DNA from: Variovorax sp. PAMC28562
Lineage (GTDB): Bacteria > Pseudomonadota > Gammaproteobacteria > Burkholderiales > Burkholderiaceae_C
Length of the DNA stretch: 64,000 bases
Direction: 5' to 3'
Assembly (NCBI RefSeq): GCF_014303735.1
Contig: NZ_CP060296.1
Location: 1,933,501-1,997,500, forward strand
Under the pieces are notes generated by a model. It made no database searches and had not been told where the DNA came from. It saw nothing but the letters and a program-made list of their open reading frames with translations. The position numbers were made by a program, and so were the translations under genes. Below, one piece after another: positions 38,901 to 45,787 of the stretch (its first letter is position 1; the number at the start of each line of letters is the position of its first letter).

Positions 38901-39621
38901 TCAGGACCGTGACCTGTTCGCGCACCAGCAATGCGAGAAAGTCGTCGGGCGAGCGCGTTGTCAGATAGGGCACCACGACCAGTCGGCCTCCGTAGCTGAG
39001 CGATCCCCAGATTTCCCAAACGGACACGTCGAAGGCGTGGGAGTGAAAGAGCGGCCACACGTCTTCGGGCCCGAAGTCGTACCAGGCATCGGTCGCATCG
39101 AAAAGCCGGGTGACGTTCAGGTGCGTGACCAGGCAGCCCTTGGGCCGGCCAGTCGAACCCGAGGTGTAGATCACATAGGCCAGCGCATCGGGGTCGGCCG
39201 TGCCGACGTTGCTGCTGTCCTCGTTTGCCGCACTGCCGTCGTCCACCAGGAACACCGGCGCCGACGACGCCGGCATGGCGGCCGCACTGGCCGCGGTGGT
39301 CAGCATCGCCACCGGTTGCGCGTCACCAACCGTGAAATCGAGCCGCTCCATCGGATATTCGAGATCGATCGGAAGGTAGGCGCTGCCGGATTTCAAGATT
39401 GCGAGCAGTCCGACCACCATGTCGATGGAACGCTCCATGCCGATGGCTATCAGTTTGTTGCGACCTGCTCCGGCGCGCTGCAGACGTCGCGCCAGCTGGT
39501 TGGAGCGGCTGTTGAGCTCTTCGTAAGTGATCGATACGCCGTTACAAGATACAGCCACCGTCTTCGGGTTCGCCGCCGCGCGCAACGCGATGCGTTGGTG
39601 TACCGGTATGAAAGCTGTCAT
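32923..39621 (-). CDS. Hybrid NRPS-PKS with aminotransferase: A-PCP-KS-AT-ACP-AMT
   Basis: 2232 aa. A domain 10-505 (YTSGSTGRPKG; YGITETT) with no C domain before it, so it initiates; the aligned specificity positions read D-V-W-N-I-A-M-V-H-K, 8 of 10 equal to a threonine code. PCP Ser557. KS 620-1045 with Cys790, His926, His966. AT 1140-1430 with GHSVGEF (Ser1232) and HAFH, the malonyl-type signature. ACP Ser1559. An Ala/Pro/Val linker with a Gln/Met-rich patch (1600-1715) leads to a class III PLP aminotransferase (1720-2175) with Lys2018 and FDEVITGF. Such KS-AT-ACP-AMT modules make beta-amino acyl chains, as in iturin-type synthases. AAGGA precedes ATG 39621. Confidence 0.94.
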   Translation of the reverse strand: MTAFIPVHQRIALRAAANPKTVAVSCNGVSITYEELNSRSNQLARRLQRAGAGRNKLIAIGMERSIDMVVGLLAILKSGSAYLPIDLEYPMERLDFTVGDAQPVAMLTTAASAAAMPASSAPVFLVDDGSAANEDSSNVGTADPDALAYVIYTSGSTGRPKGCLVTHLNVTRLFDATDAWYDFGPEDVWPLFHSHAFDVSVWEIWGSLSYGGRLVVVPYLTTRSPDDFLALLVREQVTVLNQTPSAFRPLIEADRRAALAPDALHLRYVIFAGEPLSFEMLRPWYERHGDTAPVMVNMYGITETTVHVSYRPVSWQDLELRRGSMIGCPIPDLRIDLLNEQLQPVADGDIGEIVVSGPGVTNGYLRRPDLTAQRFIDWTDPATGETLRAYRSGDLGKRHPDGDIECLGRMDHQVKIRGFRIETGEIENLLLGHPGVRECAVLARADHADGEPRLVAYVVMAAGHVPASELRSHLAKDLPQFMLPAAFVELPMLPITENGKLDRRALPAPPRERPELATPYQAPSTALEERVCQVFTEVLEIDQTGLADNFFELGGTSLLVTRALVMLQGAGQRTLGVTDFFADPTPRALVRLLLAPTAPAAVSPGVAGARVERTGSGLEPVAIIGMAGRFPGAADIEQFWDNLCAGRETITFFDDATLDPSVSAELRTDPAYVKARGVIADTEMFDAAFFGINPKEAALMDPQQRIFLELCWECVERAGYAPDNAPGTVGVFAGMYGSTYLHRHVMPRPDLIEQVGDFQVMLGNDKDYIATRVAHRLNLTGPAISVHSACSTSLVAIAQAFSAIRNGDCDMALAGAASITSPPRSGYLHEDGAMLSPDGHTRSFSAGAQGTVFSDGAAVVLLKRLSAALADGDTVYAVLRGTAVNNDGGVKASFTAPSVDGQARVITAALASAGVDARSISYVEAHGTATPMGDPIEIAALTKAYGAQTTDTGFCAVGSLKSNIGHIVAASGAAGLIKTALALQGECIPPSIHFDAPNPAIDFGATPFRVADRLQAWPRGDQPRRAGVSSFGVGGTNAHVIAEEAPLRLPSDATNAPQLLVLSARSPAALASASARLADHLEAHPGLSLADVAHTLRVGRKAFAQRGCVVASSTTQAVTALRAVEAPMHVTGATGARVPQPVFMFPGQGAQYAGMGSTLYAAEPVFRAAFDECLAAFGDVLPFDLRERMFSVDIAALAPTSVTQPATFVLEYALARQLMALQVTPVALMGHSVGEFVAAVLAGVMRLQDAARLVAERGALMQALPSGSMLSVRLSAVQMQARLPAGLSLAADNGPTASVVAGPTDEIERLRTQLEADGVAAKLLQTSHAFHSAMMDRAVAPFEALVHGIVLSAPTIPIYSTLTGALLKPEEAIDPHYWARHLRETVRFSPAVQAVLAQIPEAVFVEIGPRNTLATLVRQHASKALPASALSSLGDRPEKERDAWRLAAGRLWTLGADIALDQLDTRNRKHRLLLPTYPFERKRFWVDIEPTASAIPSIPPSSIALPESSMTTAASTALTAPPRRSNLTLGLQALFEDISGIDMAGADGSTPFVEMGFDSLTLTQAALQVKKQFKTNLSFRQLMESYRTFDSLAAYLDATLPPDPIATPVAVPAPVAAVAVVAQPVSVAMTYAAPVAPIAMDSATGTLVQQVIAQQMQLMQQQLALLSATPSLPTPVAMSAMSAAPAAVAQVAAAAPVVAIPVPTIASETPSAETEGTMKYDVKKAFGAIARIHTQYKEPTDRQKARLASFIRRYTERTAKSKAFTEANRPVMADPRVVNGFRPATKEMVYQIVVERSKGSQFWDIDGNQYVDVLSGFGMNLFGWQPDFVNDAVRKQLDLGYEIGPQHPLAADVSRTICELTGHDRAALCNTGSEAVMAAIRIARTVTGRNTVVVFTGSYHGTFDEVLVRAGREAKGMPAAPGIMRGMFGDVRVLDYGTPEALEFIRNNADDLAAVLVEPVQSRRPDFQPRDFLREVRAITEKSKTCLIFDEVITGFRSHLGGCQAIFGIRADLASYGKVIGGGFPVGVVAGKREYMDSLDGGAWQYGDDSIPTVGVTYFAGTFVRHPLALAACKASLDHLKESGEGLQTQLNLHTAAMADELTAFCREVGAPLEIRYFTSLWRISWLEDHPFQDLMFAMMRSRGVHILDNFPCFMTTAHSHEDIARIKSAFKESVAEMQEAEFLPRRVTAESSFDAAHPPVPNARLGRDKDGQPAWFVPDPAAHGKFMKIQA

Positions 39622-39971
39622 CGAAGGTCCTTTGGCCCCGTCCTGATCAGTGCATAAACAAGATCAGAACCGTTACTCACTTAATTACAAAGCACTCACT
39701 CTTGCCCACTGACACCATCCTGCCGAGAGACCAAGTCGGTTACCACCGGCCAAACGACATGTTCAACGGCCTATTTCTTGAGCACGAACGCGGCAACACT
39801 TGACGCATTTCGTTTCGATTGGCGTGTTGACAAGGCATCTTGCTTGATGAGATTGTGCGCGCGTTTTTACTTTTTGAATACAAACGACTGACATCGAAAC
39901 GTCAAATTTTGACGAATTTTCGATAGCAAGGGTCTATTGCTGCGGCAGGCGCAACAGCGCTTTTTGATCGT
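39622..39971. other. Upstream region of the biosynthetic operon
   Basis: 350 nt, visibly richer in A+T than the flanking genes, holding no ORF I can support. It must contain the promoter for the minus-strand operon. TTGACG on the minus strand at 39905-39910 could serve as a -35 element, but no good -10 follows at 16-18 nt. A perfect palindrome overlaps it and is listed separately. Confidence 0.6.
39900..39914. promoter_or_regulatory. Palindromic operator-like site upstream of the NRPS-PKS operon
   Basis: cgtcaaa-t-tttgacg is a perfect 7+1+7 inverted repeat about 280 nt before the operon start and 57 nt after the stop of the preceding phosphatase gene. It overlaps a TTGACG hexamer. Symmetric AT-cored sites of this size are typical for dimeric repressors, but no regulator gene is adjacent. 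Confidence 0.4.
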
Positions 39972-40613
39972 CTAGACCGTTGCGTCGTCGTTGGGGGCGT
40001 CGTTCAGATGCGTTGTGTCGCTCCAGCCCACGAGGATGAAGCCTTCGGCAGTCCAAAGGAGCCGGTTGATGGAGGCGTTGCCCAGCAGCCAGGTACGGGG
40101 TGCCTGCAAGCCCTGCCGGGTCGCAGCACGATAGAGAACGTCCATCACGCCGCCGTGCGCGACCAGTACGACCAATTCGCCGGGATGGCGAGCGGCGAGC
40201 TCGGCCGCCACTGCAGTGATGCGATCACGAAACACCAGCAGGCTTTCACCACCCTCGGGCGTGAAGGCGGGGTCCCGCTCTCGCCACAGCCGCGCCTGAT
40301 CGGGCAAGTTTTGCTCGATCTCCGCAAAACTCATACCTTCGAAACATCCGAAAGCGCGCTCTCGCAGCCGAGGCTCCGGCCTTACCTGGAGCCCGAGTGG
40401 TCGCGCAATCTCGAGCGCCGTGTTCCAAGCGCGCGCCAAGTCGCTGGCGTAGATCACGTCGATGGCTTCGTCGGCCAGCGCCTGTCCGACGCGACGGGCC
40501 TGCCATTCGCCTGTGGCGTTGAGGCCGATGTCGAGTTGCCCCTGAATGCGTGTGCCGACGTTCCATGCGGTTTCGCCATGGCGCACGGCAATGAGTCGCG
40601 TGGCCTCTTCCAT
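39972..40613 (-). CDS. Histidine phosphatase family protein
   Basis: 213 aa of the phosphoglycerate-mutase-like superfamily. VRHGETAWN carries the phospho-accepting His and the Arg; ASDLARAWNTA, LRERAFGCFEG and VLVAHGGVMD give the remaining Arg, Glu and second His. Such single-domain proteins act on small phosphates (GpmB- or CobC-like), and the substrate is not visible. It lies 10 nt downstream of a short lipoprotein gene and upstream of the NRPS control region on the same strand. Confidence 0.85.
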   Translation of the reverse strand: MEEATRLIAVRHGETAWNVGTRIQGQLDIGLNATGEWQARRVGQALADEAIDVIYASDLARAWNTALEIARPLGLQVRPEPRLRERAFGCFEGMSFAEIEQNLPDQARLWRERDPAFTPEGGESLLVFRDRITAVAAELAARHPGELVVLVAHGGVMDVLYRAATRQGLQAPRTWLLGNASINRLLWTAEGFILVGWSDTTHLNDAPNDDATV

Positions 40614-40623
40614 CCGGAACGAT

Positions 40624-40896
40624 CTAGGGCCGGGCCGGGGCGTTGGCGCCGGGCAAGGCGATGTCTACGCGCCGCTTGCCAATGCTGACTTCCCTGAGAT
40701 ACCAGGAGTTCGCCATCTCCAGGAACGCCGTACCGTAGAGCAACGGGTCGGCAAACGGCGAGAGCGACGCGTCCATCGAAAAACTGCGGACATCGCTGTC
40801 GACCACCCAATTGGTGGCACAACCAGACAGCGCGACCAGCATGAGAAGGGCGGCGGGGGTCAACAGAGCGCACCTGGGTCGTCTCACCCGGCTCAT
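40624..40896 (-). CDS. Short lipoprotein, DUF4136-like remnant
   Basis: 90 aa: a basic n-region, a hydrophobic stretch and lipobox LSGC (Cys about residue 26), then NWVVDSDVRSFS, which looks like the beginning of DUF4136 lipoproteins. It then moves to SPFADPLLYGT and SWYLREVSIGKRRVD, which I recall from the later part of that family. The usual length is about 200 aa, so this may be an internally deleted copy. The similarity is by memory only. ATG 40896 has GGGA upstream. It lies between ttcA and the phosphatase gene. Confidence 0.55.
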   Translation of the reverse strand: MSRVRRPRCALLTPAALLMLVALSGCATNWVVDSDVRSFSMDASLSPFADPLLYGTAFLEMANSWYLREVSIGKRRVDIALPGANAPARP

Positions 40897-40913
40897 GTCT
40901 GAATTCCCACGCC

Positions 40914-41867
40914 TCAAACCTGCACGATTCGCAAAGCCGATTGCGCCAACGACCCCGGCCGCATGGGCAACGCCGGCAAGGTCGGCGCTAGCGCATCGAA
41001 GTTCGGCGCGTCGAACGCCTTGTCGCCTTCGTCGTCCGCGACGCCCGTCGCCTTCAATCCCTTGAAATCGTGACGCGTGCCGTCTAGCAAGTGCGACGGC
41101 ACCACGTTCTGCAGCGCGGTGAACATGTTTTCGACACGGCCGGGATGCTTCTTGTCCCAGTCGCGCAGCATCTCGCCGACCTGCTTGCGCTGCAGGTTTT
41201 CCTGGCTGCCGCACAGCGTGCACGGAATGATCGGAAATTCTCGGTGCTGCGCCCAGCGCACCAGATCTTTTTCAGCCACGTAGGCCAGCGGCCGAATGAC
41301 GATGTGGCGGCCGTCGTCGCTCACTAGCTTGGGCGGCATGCTCTTCAGCTTGCCCGCAAAGAACATGTTGAGGAAGAAGGTCTGAAGCATGTCGTCGCGG
41401 TGATGCCCCAACGCGACCTTGGTGGCGCCCAGTTCATCGGCCACGCGATACAGGATGCCGCGCCGCAGCCGGCTGCACAGGCCGCAGGTCGTCTTGCCTT
41501 CGGGGATGACACGCTTCACGATGCTGTACGTATCCTGGTTTTCGATATGAAAGGCCACGCCGAGTTCGCTCAGGTACTTGGGCAGCACTTCTTCAGGAAA
41601 ACCCGGTTGCTTCTGGTCGAGGTTGACGGCGATCAAGTCGAAATGGATCGGCGCGCGGGCTTTCAGCTTCAGCAGGATGTCGAGCATCGCGTAGCTGTCC
41701 TTGCCACCCGACACGCACACCATGACCTTGTCGCCTTCTTCGATCATGTTGTAGTCGACTATGGCGCGGCCGACTTCGCGACACAGGCGCTTTTCGAGCT
41801 TGTGCGTCTCGCGCTCGATCTTGAGGTTGGCCGATGGCGCGACCTCGTCCGTCCAGACGGCGCTCAT
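40914..41867 (-). CDS. ttcA: tRNA 2-thiocytidine biosynthesis protein TtcA
   Basis: Cytosolic enzyme that thiolates C32 of certain tRNAs using ATP and a [4Fe-4S] cluster, 317 aa. The PP-loop reads [11 protein letters not shown], the first Cys pair is [10 protein letters not shown], and [16 protein letters not shown] and the second pair [12 protein letters not shown] follow in the expected order. ATG 41867 (MSAVWTDEV) is taken; the frame extends further up into the folB end. A 35-residue tail beyond the core ends LRIVQV. Confidence 0.95.
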   Translation of the reverse strand: MSAVWTDEVAPSANLKIERETHKLEKRLCREVGRAIVDYNMIEEGDKVMVCVSGGKDSYAMLDILLKLKARAPIHFDLIAVNLDQKQPGFPEEVLPKYLSELGVAFHIENQDTYSIVKRVIPEGKTTCGLCSRLRRGILYRVADELGATKVALGHHRDDMLQTFFLNMFFAGKLKSMPPKLVSDDGRHIVIRPLAYVAEKDLVRWAQHREFPIIPCTLCGSQENLQRKQVGEMLRDWDKKHPGRVENMFTALQNVVPSHLLDGTRHDFKGLKATGVADDEGDKAFDAPNFDALAPTLPALPMRPGSLAQSALRIVQV

Positions 41868-41883
41868 GCGTTTTCTGCCATGT

Positions 41884-42273
41884 TCATTTGCTCCTGAAGA
41901 CTTCGACGCCCACCGCTTCACAGTCCGGATAGACATCGGGTTTGGCAGTCGACACGCGCGCCGCGTGCACTTTCGGATGCGCCAATATCGCCGCCAGGAG
42001 GTCGTCGCACAGGGTCTCCTGCAGATGGATATGGCCTTGTGATACGCGCGCTGCGACGGTGCGGCGGATGAAGTCGTAATCGACCACTTCGTCCAACTCG
42101 TCGGCTCTGGGCGTTGAAATTTCCAATGGCACGTACAGGTCGACGTTGATGATTACCCGCTGCTCGGCCTTCTTTTCGAACTCGTGCACGCCAATGTTTA
42201 TCCAGACCTCGTAGTTCTTCAAAAAGACGCGTCGGCAGGAGAGCAGCAGGGGATCGAGAGCGGCAGTGGTCAT
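41884..42273 (-). CDS. folB: Dihydroneopterin aldolase
   Basis: 129 aa. It converts dihydroneopterin to 6-hydroxymethyl-dihydropterin in folate synthesis. The family pattern is kept: a strand with [23 protein letters not shown], then [28 protein letters not shown] with the substrate-binding Glu of LQE, and a final strand around [21 protein letters not shown]. It overlaps the upstream short-chain dehydrogenase by 4 nt (ATGA), and that gene looks like a pteridine reductase, which supports the function. Confidence 0.92.
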   Translation of the reverse strand: MTTAALDPLLLSCRRVFLKNYEVWINIGVHEFEKKAEQRVIINVDLYVPLEISTPRADELDEVVDYDFIRRTVAARVSQGHIHLQETLCDDLLAAILAHPKVHAARVSTAKPDVYPDCEAVGVEVFRSK

Positions 42274-43079
42274 GGCGGGGAAGCTTTCAGCAAATCGTCG
42301 ACGACGAACATGATGTCGCGTTCCAGCGGCACCAGATGCTGGCCGTTGTCGACGCACAGGGTGGTGCCGGTCACGCTCGGCGTGCCGGCCAGAAAAACGC
42401 AGGTGCGCGCCACGTCGGCGGGGTCTATCGGCCGACGCATGAGGTTGGCGCGCGCAGCCCGCGCGAAGTTGGTTTCGTCTTGCGGCCCGCTGGTGAACAG
42501 AATGCCCGGCGCCACGCCGCACACGCGCACGGCGGGCGCCAGCGCCTGCGCCTGCAGCGACACGGCGCGCTCGAGCGCCAGCTTCGACACGGTGTAGGAG
42601 AAGTAGTCGGGGTTCAGGTTGAACACCTTCTGGTCGAGGATGTGGACCACCGACCGATCGGTGCCATCGGCTGGTTGCCGCGCCAGCAGCCGCGCGAAAG
42701 ACATCGGCGCGATGAGGTTCACGCCGAGTTGCCTGAGCGCGGCGTCCGGCTTGAAATCCAGCGCGGTGTCAGGCTCGAAAGCAGAAGCGTTGTTGACGAT
42801 GCATGCCAGCGGCGTGTCAGCCGAAATGCGTTCGACCAGCGCCATGCGCGCGTCTTCGTCGTCGATGTCCGCTTCGATGGCCTTGGCGGCAAAGCCTTCA
42901 TCGCGCAGACTCGCACACAGGGTTTCGGCAGCGTCGCGCGAGGCGCGGTACTGGCACCACACCTGCCATCCGGCCCGCGCGAAGGCTTCGCAGATGGCTG
43001 CGCCGAGCCGTCGCCCGCCGCCCGTGACGAGCACGCCGCGTGGTCTTGCTGAAGGGGTCGAAGCGACCATGTCGGCCAT
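42270..43079 (-). CDS. Short-chain dehydrogenase, pteridine reductase / FolM-like
   Basis: 269 aa with the Rossmann glycine motif TGGGRRLGAAI (TGxxxxxG type with the extra Arg seen in pteridine reductases), IVNNAS, and the YTVSKLALE catalytic Tyr-Lys. Translational coupling to folB makes a dihydromonapterin or dihydrofolate reductase role likely. ATG 43079 or 43070 could start it; only 17 nt separate it from the divergent methyltransferase gene. Confidence 0.82.
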   Translation of the reverse strand: MADMVASTPSARPRGVLVTGGGRRLGAAICEAFARAGWQVWCQYRASRDAAETLCASLRDEGFAAKAIEADIDDEDARMALVERISADTPLACIVNNASAFEPDTALDFKPDAALRQLGVNLIAPMSFARLLARQPADGTDRSVVHILDQKVFNLNPDYFSYTVSKLALERAVSLQAQALAPAVRVCGVAPGILFTSGPQDETNFARAARANLMRRPIDPADVARTCVFLAGTPSVTGTTLCVDNGQHLVPLERDIMFVVDDLLKASPP

Positions 43080-43096
43080 CCTGATAAATTTCTCGA

Positions 43097-44209
43097 ATGA
43101 ATTTGGAACGCGGCGCCGTGCGCGCCAACCCGTTGACCCGGATTATCGATGCCGCGCTGGAGCGCGGCGGTGGCTGGCTGCCCTTCGACCGCTTCATGGC
43201 CATGGCCTTGTACGCACCGGGATTGGGCTACTACGCGAACAGCTCCACCAAGTTCGGACAGATGCCGTCGTCGGGCAGCGATTTCGTCACCGCGCCAGAA
43301 CTGACGCCGATGTTCGGCCGCACTTTGGCCGCACAGGTGGCCGAAGCCTTGAACAAGACCGGTACCGACACGGTGTGGGAGTTCGGCGCTGGCTCCGGCG
43401 CGCTAGCGGGGCAGTTGCTGGATGCGCTCGCGGCGCTTGGCGCCAAGGTTGCGCGCTATCGCATCGTCGACCTCTCCGGCACCTTGCGGGCGCGGCAGCA
43501 ACAGGCGCTGGCAGCGCATGGCGACCGGGTCGAATGGCTCGCTGAGTTACCGGAGACGATGCAAGGCGTTGTCGTCGGCAACGAGGTACTCGACGCGATG
43601 CCGGTGCAACTGCTGGCACGCGTGGGCGGCGCGTGGTTCGAGCGTGGGGTCGTCAAGGCGCCGGACGCCGACGGATGGTCGTGGCAAGACCGGCCGACCG
43701 AGCTGCGGCCCCCCGTCGAGGTAACCGGGGACCACGACTACCTCACCGAGATCCACCCCCAAGCCGAGGCTTTCATGGCCACGTTGGCCGACCGGCTGAC
43801 GCAGGGCGCGGCGTTCTTTATCGACTACGGTTTTCCCGAGGCCGAGTACTACCACCCGCAACGCCACATGGGCACCGTGATGTGCCACCGCGCGCACATG
43901 GCCGACGGCGATCCGCTGTCGGATGTCGGGCTGAAGGACATCACTGCGCACGTCAACTTCACCGGCATCGCGCTGGCTGGCCAGAACGCCGGGCTCGAAG
44001 TGCTCGGCTACTGCAGCCAGGCGAGGTTTCTTTTGAATTGCGGACTGCTGACGCACATGGAGCAGGGCACGCCGGCGCAGCGCGCGATGGCGGCGCATCT
44101 GGTGCACGAGCACGAAATGGGTGAGCTCTTCAAGGTCATCGGCTTTGCGGTCGGCGCGCCGTGGGATGCGATGGGTTTCGCGGAGGGCGACCGCACGCAT
44201 ACGCTGTGA
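43097..44209 (+). CDS. SAM-dependent methyltransferase, MidA/NDUFAF7 family
   Basis: 370 aa. EFGAGSGALAGQLLDAL is the SAM-binding glycine loop, and VVGNEVLDAMPVQLL and FFIDYGFPEAEYYHPQRHMGTVMCHRAH are hallmarks of the DUF185 family. Eukaryotic members methylate an Arg of complex I; the bacterial substrate is unknown. Beginning at ATG 43097 gives NPLTRIIDAALERGGGWLPFDRFM, the usual N-terminal region. Confidence 0.88.
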   Translation: MNLERGAVRANPLTRIIDAALERGGGWLPFDRFMAMALYAPGLGYYANSSTKFGQMPSSGSDFVTAPELTPMFGRTLAAQVAEALNKTGTDTVWEFGAGSGALAGQLLDALAALGAKVARYRIVDLSGTLRARQQQALAAHGDRVEWLAELPETMQGVVVGNEVLDAMPVQLLARVGGAWFERGVVKAPDADGWSWQDRPTELRPPVEVTGDHDYLTEIHPQAEAFMATLADRLTQGAAFFIDYGFPEAEYYHPQRHMGTVMCHRAHMADGDPLSDVGLKDITAHVNFTGIALAGQNAGLEVLGYCSQARFLLNCGLLTHMEQGTPAQRAMAAHLVHEHEMGELFKVIGFAVGAPWDAMGFAEGDRTHTL

Positions 44210-44216
44210 GCGCGGT

Positions 44217-44594
44217 TCAGTGCTGCCGCAGCTTACGCAGTTCGTCTCGTAAGAAGTCGCCCGATTCGCGCATCGCCGCGCCGCCGGCCAGCTTCACCTT
44301 GTAGGCGACCTTGGTCATTTCGGAGCGGGTGGCGCAGCGCTCGATGAAGTCTTCGGCGGTGACGATTTCTGCCTTGAAGTGGTCGTACTTGCTGCGCATG
44401 TGCGAGGCGGCATCGGTCGCGTTGTACTCACTGCCGTTGCGCACGAAAACCATGTCGGTGGTTTTCTCGACGCGCTGGATCAAGGTCTGGATGACTTTGT
44501 CTTCGCTTGGCGACGGCGTGGCACTGGCGACGGCCGCGAGGCCTGTCCACAGGGCCAGTACGCAATAGACGCTTCGACCAAAGATGCGCAACAT
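44217..44594 (-). CDS. Secreted DUF5329 / YfeK-like protein
   Basis: 125 aa: a signal peptide (MLRIFGRSVYCVLALWTGLAAVASA), then a helical domain with FVRNGSEYNATDAASHMRSKYDHF and EDFIERCATRSEM, which I recognise as the core of the YfeK/DUF5329 family. The function is unknown; it is periplasmic by inference. An in-frame ATG at 44624 would add ten residues; 44594 gives a cleaner signal peptide. It is tail-to-tail with the MidA-like gene. Confidence 0.72.
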   Translation of the reverse strand: MLRIFGRSVYCVLALWTGLAAVASATPSPSEDKVIQTLIQRVEKTTDMVFVRNGSEYNATDAASHMRSKYDHFKAEIVTAEDFIERCATRSEMTKVAYKVKLAGGAAMRESGDFLRDELRKLRQH

Positions 44595-44742
44595 CGATTT
44601 CTTTCGTGAGCCGGAGTGGCTCATCGTTTGTTTGGGAATGGTAGGCGTCGCTCGTCGGCGCTGTCAATCGACGGCCGGTCGGGTTTAATCTGCCGACTGC
44701 TTTCAACCAAGCATTTTTCAGACCACCGACGGACGTCCCGAA

Positions 44743-45549
44743 TTGAGCTTCCTCGCCAACGAGCCCCACGATCCACGCGACCCGCTGGCCATCGCCCACG
44801 CGCTGGCCGATGCTGCAGCTGCCCACTCGATGCGCTGGTTTCGGATCTCGCTCGACATCATCACCAAGGCCGACGACAGCCCCGTGACGCTGGCCGATCG
44901 CGCTGCCGAAACCGCCATGCGCGAAATCCTCGGCGAGCGCTGTCCCGCCGATGGCATCTACGGCGAGGAGCACGGGCCCGAGCGTCTCGACGCCGACCGC
45001 ATCTGGGTGCTCGATCCGATCGACGGCACGCGCAGCTTCATTACCGGCTCACCGTTGTGGGGCACGCTCGTCGGCGTGCTGCAAGGCGGCCGCGTCGTCT
45101 TCGGCATGGTCGATATGCCGGTGCTCGGCGAGCGCTGGATCGGCCAGGCCGGCAGGGGTGCGCAGCGCAATGGCGAGACGGTCGAGGTCAGCAGCTGCAG
45201 GGCGATCGACAAGGCCCGCATCGTGACGACGTCGCCGGACATCTTCAACGCCGCCGACTGGCAGGCGTTCGACCGATTGAGCCGGCAGTGCGCCATGCGT
45301 CGCTTCGGCGGCGACTGCTACGGCTATGCGCAGCTGGCCGGCGGCACCATCGACCTGGTGGTGGAAACCGGCTTGCAGCCCTACGACTATCTCGGCCCGA
45401 CCGGGTTGATAGAAGCCGCTGGTGGCGTCGTCACCGACTGGCTCGGCCAGCCCCTCGGCCTCGCGTCCGACGGTCGCGTCATCGCCGCCGCCACGCCTGA
45501 ATTGCACCGCGCCGCGCTCGGCATCCTGAACGCTCGAAGCCTCGCATGA
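44743..45549 (+). CDS. Inositol-monophosphatase-family phosphatase, probably HisN-type
   Basis: 268 aa. Metal-site motifs are present: GIYGEEHGPE (Glu), WVLDPIDGTRSFITGSP (DPxDGTxxF), and QPYDYLGPTGLIEAAGG in place of the usual WD loop. RSFITGSPLWGTLVGVL and the YDYL loop resemble monofunctional histidinol-phosphatases of the IMPase family, but inositol or other sugar phosphates are possible. The frame opens with TTG 44743; no good upstream ATG is present, so the exact start is uncertain. The stop overlaps the DUF2905 gene by 4 nt. Confidence 0.8.
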   Translation: MSFLANEPHDPRDPLAIAHALADAAAAHSMRWFRISLDIITKADDSPVTLADRAAETAMREILGERCPADGIYGEEHGPERLDADRIWVLDPIDGTRSFITGSPLWGTLVGVLQGGRVVFGMVDMPVLGERWIGQAGRGAQRNGETVEVSSCRAIDKARIVTTSPDIFNAADWQAFDRLSRQCAMRRFGGDCYGYAQLAGGTIDLVVETGLQPYDYLGPTGLIEAAGGVVTDWLGQPLGLASDGRVIAAATPELHRAALGILNARSLA

Positions 45550-45740
45550 TCCGTTGGCTGATCGTCGTCGTGCTGGCGCTGGTGCTGATGAGCGGGCTCA
45601 CGCAGTGGCTGCGCAAGTTCGGCTTCGGCCGCTTGCCGGGCGATTTCGAATTCCGTGCGCTTGGACGTGAGTGGCAATTGCCGATCGCCAGCACGGTGCT
45701 GCTCAGCATGATCGCGGCGCTCATCGCGCGCTGGATTTGA
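45546..45740 (+). CDS. DUF2905 small membrane protein
   Basis: 64 aa with two transmembrane helices (WLIVVVLALVLMSGLTQWL and IASTVLLSMIAALIARWI) joined by RKFGFGRLPGDFEFRALGREW. The RLPGD loop is the DUF2905 signature. The function is unknown. It overlaps the preceding phosphatase gene by 4 nt (ATGA). Confidence 0.85.
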   Translation: MIRWLIVVVLALVLMSGLTQWLRKFGFGRLPGDFEFRALGREWQLPIASTVLLSMIAALIARWI

Positions 45741-45787
45741 GTCCGACCTTTGAACATAACCAAGCGATAACCAAGGATCACGACCCG

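Noticed and set aside
25413..39621. Siderophore cluster such as variochelin
   Set aside because: No TonB receptor, ferric reductase, MbtH-like protein, hydroxamate genes or large lipopeptide assembly line; the domain order differs.
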